Below are positions 59,501-64,000 of a stretch of 64,000 nt of DNA, one piece after another. The position numbers and the translations under genes were made by a program. The notes under the pieces are model-generated. The model saw only the letters and a program-made list of their open reading frames with translations. It ran no database searches and was not told the origin of the DNA. Every line of letters starts with the position of its first letter. Position 1 is the stretch's first letter. The DNA is from Collinsella aerofaciens (GTDB lineage Bacteria; Actinomycetota; Coriobacteriia; Coriobacteriales; Coriobacteriaceae). The stretch lies in NCBI RefSeq assembly GCF_028206795.1, contig NZ_JAQLFJ010000001.1, forward strand, positions 1-64,000. Reading direction: 5' to 3'.

Positions 59501-59623
59501 TCTGTTCCACCCTTTCGAAATGCTAATGACATCGATTATATGGAACTTCCCAAGCGGCTCGGTCTTGGATTCGAGCTTTCCAGAACTCGCGCCCAAAAGG
59601 GGAGGGGCAATCTAGGCGAGTGC

Positions 59624-60277
59624 CTACTTGTCGTCGGCCGCCGCCTTGGCCTCATTGAGGTAGCTATAGAAGCTGTACTTGGAGATGCCAAAGAACTCGC
59701 AGGCGCGCTCGCTCGACTTGGAAATGAGGAAGGCGCCGCGACGGTCGAGGTAGCCAATGGCGCGAATGCGCTCATCTTTGGTCATGAGCGCCGCGGGCTT
59801 GCCCACAAACTGCTCGCACTCGTGCAGCAGGTCCTCGAGCAGGTCGCCGATGTTCTTGGTAATGGGCTCGGGCTCGGTGTAGCCCGTGCCGCCGGTGCCG
59901 GTAAAGGCGTCGAGCGAACGCTCAAAAGCCTTCATAAGCGTAATGTCAAAGATGATGCCCAAAATGCCGACGGGCTTGCCCTCGTCGTTGCGGATAAAGA
60001 TCGTCGACGATTTGAGCAGCTTGCCATCGGCGGTTTTGGTGAGGTACGGCTCGCGGTCGTGCACGTCGGCGGTGCCCTCGTGCATAGATTCAAGCACAAT
60101 ATGGCTGGGGCCGTCACCCAGTTTGCGCCCGCTGACGTGGCCGTTTTCGATCACTACGATGGAGCGGCCCACGTCCTCGGTCTCCAGGTCGTGGACGACG
60201 ACTTCGCAGTTGGGGCCAAATTGGAGCGCCAGGCCGTGTGCAAGGCGCTTGTAGAACTCAATCTGTGCGGGGGTCAT
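59624..60277 (-). CDS. YheO-type PAS/helix-turn-helix transcriptional regulator (ygeX locus)
   Basis: This 217-residue relative of the regulator at 29826 has the YheO-like PAS part (CEVVVHDLETEDVGRSIVVIENGHVSGRKLGDGPS, then IFIRNDEGKPVGILGIIFDI) and a C-terminal helix-turn-helix (GAFLISKSSERACEFFGISKYSFYSYL). It diverges from ygeX, and AGGAAGG precedes its ATG. Two inverted repeats in the shared interval are likely operators. E. coli DauR is a characterised member of the wider family, so a small amino or purine-derived ligand is plausible. Confidence 0.82.
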   Translation of the reverse strand: MTPAQIEFYKRLAHGLALQFGPNCEVVVHDLETEDVGRSIVVIENGHVSGRKLGDGPSHIVLESMHEGTADVHDREPYLTKTADGKLLKSSTIFIRNDEGKPVGILGIIFDITLMKAFERSLDAFTGTGGTGYTEPEPITKNIGDLLEDLLHECEQFVGKPAALMTKDERIRAIGYLDRRGAFLISKSSERACEFFGISKYSFYSYLNEAKAAADDK

Positions 60278-60396
60278 GGGTGCCTTCCTAAAAATTAGTT
60301 TGGGCTCACTGTGCCATAAACCCCACTTGTTCGCAAATAACGAAAGCGTCGCCGTGTTATGTGACCGTTCGGCGGCGAAAAGGTACCGATTACGGC

Positions 60397-60465
60397 AACA
60401 AACAATTTGTTAGGTTTTCCAATCAAAAAGTGTGATAGAACAGTGCTAACAAACTTATTGTTTGG
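60397..60465 (+). promoter_or_regulatory. Paired operator-like sites upstream of ygeX
   Basis: AACAAACAATTTGTT (60397-60411) and AACAAACTTATTGTTTG (60448-60464) are two AT-rich dyads whose starts are 51 bp apart. On opposite strands both fit CAAACAATnnGTTTGTTAG approximately. A weak promoter (TTGTTA 60407-60412, TGTGAT 60431-60436, 18 bp apart) lies between them. The divergent YheO-type regulator is the probable binder. Confidence 0.5.
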
Positions 60466-60554
60466 CATCCACATAAAAGTTCAGCCGTGTGAATGGGATC
60501 AGGCTGAAACGCGTATGCGGGGGCCGGCAAGAGAGAACTTAAGGAGTTCGCCGT

Positions 60555-61769
60555 ATGGCCGATAAGATCCAGTGGGCGGGCAACACGATGCCCAAGAGCG
60601 ATGACAAGCACTTGGGAATCATGAGCCTCGACCACGTGAAGAAGGCCCGCGCCTTCCACCAGTCGTTCCCCCAGTACACCGTCACTCCGCTTGCCCGCCT
60701 GGATGGCCAGGCCGCGCGCCTGGGCCTGTCCAACCTGTGCGTTAAGGACGAGAGCTATCGCTTTGGCCTCAACGCCTTTAAGGTCCTGGGCGGTTCGTTT
60801 GCCATGGCCAACTACATTGCCGACGAGACCGGCAAGGACGTTGCCGAGTGCACCTTCGATTACCTGACCTCCGATCAGCTTGCCAAGGACTTTGGCCAGG
60901 CCACCTTCTTTACCGCCACCGACGGCAACCATGGCCGCGGCGTGGCATGGGCTGCCAACAAGCTGGGCCAGAAGGCCGTCGTGCACATGCCCAAGGGTTC
61001 CACCAAGCCCCGCTTCGATAACATCGCCGCCGAGGGCGCCACGGTGACCATCGAAGAGGTCAACTACGACGAGTGCGTGCGCATGGCCGCCGCCGAGGCT
61101 GACGCCTGCGAGCGCGGCGTCATCGTTCAGGACACCGCCTGGGAGGGCTACGAGAAGATCCCGTCTTGGATCATGGAGGGCTACGGCACCATGGCTTCCG
61201 AGGCTGCCGAGCAGCTGCGCGAGATGGCCATCAACCGCCCGACGCACGTGTTTGTCCAGGCTGGCGTGGGTTCGCTCGCTGGCGCCGTGGTGGGCTACTT
61301 CACCAACCTGTATCCCGATAACCCGCCCACCTTTGTCGTGGTCGAGTGCGCTCCTGCCGCCTGCCTGTACAAGGGCGCTGCCGCCGGCGACGGAGATCCG
61401 CGCATCGTAGACGGTGACATGCCCTCCATCATGGCCGGCCTGTGCTGCGGCGAGCCCAACATCTTGGGCTGGGATATCCTGCGCAACCACACCACCGCCT
61501 TCGTGTCCTGCCCCGACTGGGTCACCGCTCGCGGCATGCGCACCCTGGGCGCTCCCGAGAAGGGCGACCCGCGCGTCATCTCCGGCGAGTCCGGCGCAGT
61601 GACCACCGGTCTGGTCGAGACCCTCATGCTCGACCCCGAGTACGCCGAGCTCAAGGAGCTCATCGGCCTGGACAAGACGAGCTCCGTGCTCTGCTTCTCC
61701 ACGGAAGGTGACACGGACCCCGACCAGTATCGCCGCATCGTCTGGGAGGGCGAATACCCCACTTGCTAA
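60555..61769 (+). CDS. ygeX: Diaminopropionate ammonia-lyase
   Basis: This 404-residue PLP enzyme splits 2,3-diaminopropionate to pyruvate and ammonia. The PLP lysine is Lys76 in GLNAFKVLGG, followed by TDGNHGRGVAW, which holds the phosphate, and GVGSLAGAVV near residue 236. Length matches E. coli YgeX. In gut anaerobes this gene clusters with ygeY, ygeW, ygfK and ssnA for purine breakdown. AAGGAG precedes the ATG. Confidence 0.94.
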   Translation: MADKIQWAGNTMPKSDDKHLGIMSLDHVKKARAFHQSFPQYTVTPLARLDGQAARLGLSNLCVKDESYRFGLNAFKVLGGSFAMANYIADETGKDVAECTFDYLTSDQLAKDFGQATFFTATDGNHGRGVAWAANKLGQKAVVHMPKGSTKPRFDNIAAEGATVTIEEVNYDECVRMAAAEADACERGVIVQDTAWEGYEKIPSWIMEGYGTMASEAAEQLREMAINRPTHVFVQAGVGSLAGAVVGYFTNLYPDNPPTFVVVECAPAACLYKGAAAGDGDPRIVDGDMPSIMAGLCCGEPNILGWDILRNHTTAFVSCPDWVTARGMRTLGAPEKGDPRVISGESGAVTTGLVETLMLDPEYAELKELIGLDKTSSVLCFSTEGDTDPDQYRRIVWEGEYPTC

Positions 61770-61843
61770 TCGTTGGGCGGCGCAACGCGCCGCGCCAAAT
61801 TTCTATTAGACCCTCTATGTCCTGCAGATGCATGAACCCGGGA

Positions 61844-61961
61844 GGCGGAGGAATACCTATTTGCTCCGTCGCGAGTTCCGCACGCAAAGGAAAGCACTTA
61901 ATGTGCTTTCCGTCTTGCGCAGGACTGTTCGAGCAGCGGAGTAAATAGGTATTCCTCCGCC
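61844..61961 (+). repeat. Palindrome-embedded core element, copy 3 (25-bp arms)
   Basis: Arms 61844-61868 and 61937-61961 pair over 25 bp, with one G-T wobble. The 68-nt core between them matches copy 2 except for AAAG/CTTT for GAGA/TCTC in the inner hairpin and TCGAG for AGAG near its right end. It lies between ygeX and ygeY, 75 nt after the ygeX stop, and may control the step between two genes of one pathway. Confidence 0.9.
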
Positions 61962-62001
61962 AACTCCTAGGTAGACTCCTTCGAATGAAAGGTTGACTGT
62001 T

Positions 62002-63387
62002 ATGACTAAAGAACTCGATTTCGACGCTATCAAGGCTGCGGCTGAGTCTCATCGTGCTGATATGACCCGCTTCCTGCGCGCCATGATCTCGCACCCCTCT
62101 GAGTCTTGCGAGGAGGGTGAGGTTGTCGCTTGCATCAAGGCCGAGATGGAGAGCCTTGGCTATGACGAGGTCAAGGTCGACGGCCTGGGCAACGTCATGG
62201 GCTTTATGGGCGAGGGCGACAAGATCATCGCCATCGACTCCCACATCGACACCGTTGGTATCGGCAACATCGAGAACTGGGACGCCGATCCCTATGAGGG
62301 CTACGAGACCGACGAGATCATCTACGGCCGCGGCGGCTCCGACCAGGAGGGTGGCATGGCTTCTGCTACCTACGCTGCCAAGATGATGAAGGACATGGGC
62401 CTCATCCCCGAGGGCTACAAGATCATGGTCGTCGGCACCGTCCAGGAAGAGGACTGCGACGGCATGTGCTGGCAGTACATCTACAACAAGGACGGCATTA
62501 AGCCCGAGTTCGTCATTTCCACCGAGCCCACCGACGGCGGCATCTATCGCGGTCACCGCGGCCGCATGGAGATCCGCGTCGACGTTCACGGCACCTCCTG
62601 CCACGGCTCCGCTCCCGACCGCGGCGACAACGCCATCTACAAGATGGCCGACATCATCGCCGACGTCCGCGCTCTCAACAACAACGGCTGCGACGAGTCG
62701 ACCGACATCAAGGGCCTCGTCAAGATGCTCGATCCCAAGTACAACCCCGAGCACTTCGAGGACGCCCGCTTCCTGGGCCGCGGCACCTGCACCGTCAGCC
62801 AGATCTTCTACACCAGCCCCAGCCGCTGCGCTGTCGCTGACTCTTGTGCCATCTCCATCGACCGTCGCATGACCGCCGGCGAGACCTGGGAGTCCTGCCT
62901 GGACGAGATCCGTAACCTGCCGGCCGCCAAGAAGTACGGCGACGACGTGAAGGTCTCCATGTACATGTACGACCGTCCGTCCTGGACCGGCGAGGTCTAC
63001 GAGACCGAGGCTTACTTCCCCACGTGGATCAACAAGGAGACCGCTCCGCACGTCAAGGCCCTCGTCGACGCCCACAAGGCCATGTTCGGTGACGAGCGCA
63101 TCGGCTGCGAGCCCAGCATGGACAAGCGCACCGGTCGCCCGCTGTGCGACAAGTGGACCTTCTCCACGAACTGCGTTTCCATCCAGGGCCGCTATGGCAT
63201 CCCCTGCGTCGGCTTCGGCCCGGGTGCCGAGTCTCAGGCTCACGCTCCCAACGAGGTCACCTACAAGGACGACCTGGTCACCGCTGCCGCCATGTATGTG
63301 GCTGCCCTGAACCTCTACGATCCGAGCCAGGCCGATGGCGACGCCACCGTGTTCCGCGCCGGTCTGACCAACAACAAGATCGATTAG
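62002..63387 (+). CDS. ygeY: YgeY family M20-type metallohydrolase
   Basis: This 461-residue protein of the M20 dinuclear-zinc peptidase/deacetylase family has metal ligands His81 and Asp83 in DSHIDTVG, Asp114 in GGSDQEGG, and the Glu149-Glu150-Asp151 cluster. YgeY is a constant partner of YgeX and YgeW and is thought to hydrolyse a ureido or amide intermediate of purine breakdown; that assignment comes from the locus. The ATG at 62002 follows GAAAGG; TTG 61993 is possible but less likely. Confidence 0.9.
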   Translation: MTKELDFDAIKAAAESHRADMTRFLRAMISHPSESCEEGEVVACIKAEMESLGYDEVKVDGLGNVMGFMGEGDKIIAIDSHIDTVGIGNIENWDADPYEGYETDEIIYGRGGSDQEGGMASATYAAKMMKDMGLIPEGYKIMVVGTVQEEDCDGMCWQYIYNKDGIKPEFVISTEPTDGGIYRGHRGRMEIRVDVHGTSCHGSAPDRGDNAIYKMADIIADVRALNNNGCDESTDIKGLVKMLDPKYNPEHFEDARFLGRGTCTVSQIFYTSPSRCAVADSCAISIDRRMTAGETWESCLDEIRNLPAAKKYGDDVKVSMYMYDRPSWTGEVYETEAYFPTWINKETAPHVKALVDAHKAMFGDERIGCEPSMDKRTGRPLCDKWTFSTNCVSIQGRYGIPCVGFGPGAESQAHAPNEVTYKDDLVTAAAMYVAALNLYDPSQADGDATVFRAGLTNNKID

Positions 63388-63434
63388 TCCCATTCCTCGA
63401 TCTTGTTGAGCCGGGGACAGCTCGTGTCCCCGGC
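63372..63434 (+). terminator. Tandem hairpins at the ygeY 3' end
   Basis: CAACAAGATCGA (63372-63383, including the last sense codons) pairs perfectly with TCGATCTTGTTG (63397-63408). Next, GCCGGGGACA (63410-63419) pairs with TGTCCCCGGC (63425-63434), another GGGGACA-core hairpin. No T-run follows. They may stop transcription weakly or protect the ygeY mRNA end. Confidence 0.65.
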
Positions 63435-63588
63435 ACCCCCTGTTGACTTGGGGCCCGCGGTCGTTATCTCCCATGCTTCCTCAACGGTAGCGGGTCCTCG
63501 TCATAGTGCTCTGCATGTTCTAGCCGCACGCGCATGCCGGAGCACATCTACTCATTGCAATCGTTTCATCGTTGGAAAGGATATTTAC

Positions 63589-64000
63589 ATGGACGCCAAG
63601 TTTACCGAGCTCGTCGAGCAGCTGAACGGCCTCGATTTTAAGGGCATGTACGGCAGCGACTTCCTGCACACCTGGGATAAGACCACCGATGAGCTCAAGG
63701 CGCTCTACATCGTCGCCGACGCCCTGCGCGAGCTGCGCGAGAACAACGTTTCGTCCAAGATCTTCGATTCGGGTCTGGCCGTCTCCCTGTTCCGTGACAA
63801 CTCCACCCGTACGCGCTTCTCCTTCTCTAAGGCCGCCAACCTGCTCGGCCTTGAGCTGCAGGATCTGGACGAGAAGAAGTCCCAGATCGCCCACGGCGAG
63901 ACCGTCCGCGAGACCGCTACCATGATCTCCTTCATGGCCGACGTCATCGGCATCCGCGACGACATGTACATCGGCAAGGGCGACGCCTACATGGCCGAGG
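63589..64000 (+). CDS. ygeW: YgeW knotted carbamoyltransferase, 5' part (runs off window)
   Basis: The first 137 codons are visible, starting MDAKFTELVEQLNGLDFKGM. LFRDNSTRTRFSFSKAANLLG near residue 65 is the carbamoyl-phosphate loop of the aspartate/ornithine carbamoyltransferase family, in the SxxTR form. YgeW is the carbamoyltransferase of the ygeW-ygeX-ygeY set; here it probably acts in the direction that yields carbamoyl phosphate for ATP. GGAAAGG lies 10 nt before the ATG. The frame is open to the window edge. Confidence 0.9.
   Translation, partial: MDAKFTELVEQLNGLDFKGMYGSDFLHTWDKTTDELKALYIVADALRELRENNVSSKIFDSGLAVSLFRDNSTRTRFSFSKAANLLGLELQDLDEKKSQIAHGETVRETATMISFMADVIGIRDDMYIGKGDAYMAE

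Noticed and set aside
61763..61948. Small peptide frame through core element copy 3 that resembles translated stretches of the other copies
   Set aside because: The similarity comes from the conserved nucleotide core. The arms change the ends completely and there is no conserved start site, so it is an RNA or DNA element rather than a gene.

Overview
The window reads as a chromosomal segment of a GC-rich anaerobic actinobacterium of the Coriobacteriia, most likely Collinsella or a close relative. This is inferred from overall protein character (a FabK-type type II fatty acid operon, a fused AccD-AccA subunit, dense high-GC coding with many GTG and TTG starts, and gut-type anaerobic purine genes). 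No database comparison was possible.

Layout. (1) 1-3.7 kb: rpsL-rpsG-fusA-rpsJ translation operon. (2) 3.8-14 kb: birA, divergent from a ten-gene fatty acid operon (fabH-acpP-fabK-fabD-fabG-fabF-accB-fabZ-accC-accDA); birA supplies the biotin for AccB. Then an orphan PTS EIIC, a CDF cation exporter and a histidine phosphatase. (3) 17.6-23.4 kb: rplC-D-W-B, rpsS, rplV, rpsC, rplP, rpmC, rpsQ, rplN, rplX. The usual S10/spc order is broken twice: rpsJ is 14 kb from rplC, and the array stops at a terminator after rplX. (4) 23.7-29.7 kb: a Gfo/Idh oxidoreductase with a DeoR regulator, an RluA pseudouridine synthase, a U32 peptidase-family protein and RidA. (5) 29.8-40.2 kb: a YheO-type regulator divergent from a purine permease, then ssnA, ygfK, a four-cluster ferredoxin-like protein and an XdhD-like molybdenum hydroxylase. 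(6) 40.2-59.5 kb: accessory region with two arrays of 62-bp palindromic repeats around an AbiEi/DUF559-like gene, a candidate small RNA/peptide unit, a DEDDh exonuclease, decayed genes, an unrecognised 787-residue protein, a type I restriction-modification operon with two extra genes, a TcmP/three-Cys radical-SAM-like pair of lower GC, a DUF4230 pair and small membrane proteins. (7) 59.6 kb-end: a second YheO-type regulator divergent from ygeX, then ygeY and the start of ygeW. Parts 5 and 7 belong to one anaerobic purine-degradation gene set, split here by the defence-rich region.

Non-coding structure is unusually rich. Three copies of a 66-68-nt core (1-60, 17226-17376, 61844-61961) carry an internal hairpin with a compensatory base change; the two fully visible copies sit inside long copy-specific inverted-repeat arms. 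A GGGGACAG-core hairpin family recurs between genes, once as two adjacent hairpins with complementary loops. There are also 62-bp and 33-bp periodic arrays. The best candidates for something undescribed are the palindrome-embedded core element, the 62-bp arrays, the 787-residue protein and the TcmP/radical-SAM pair.
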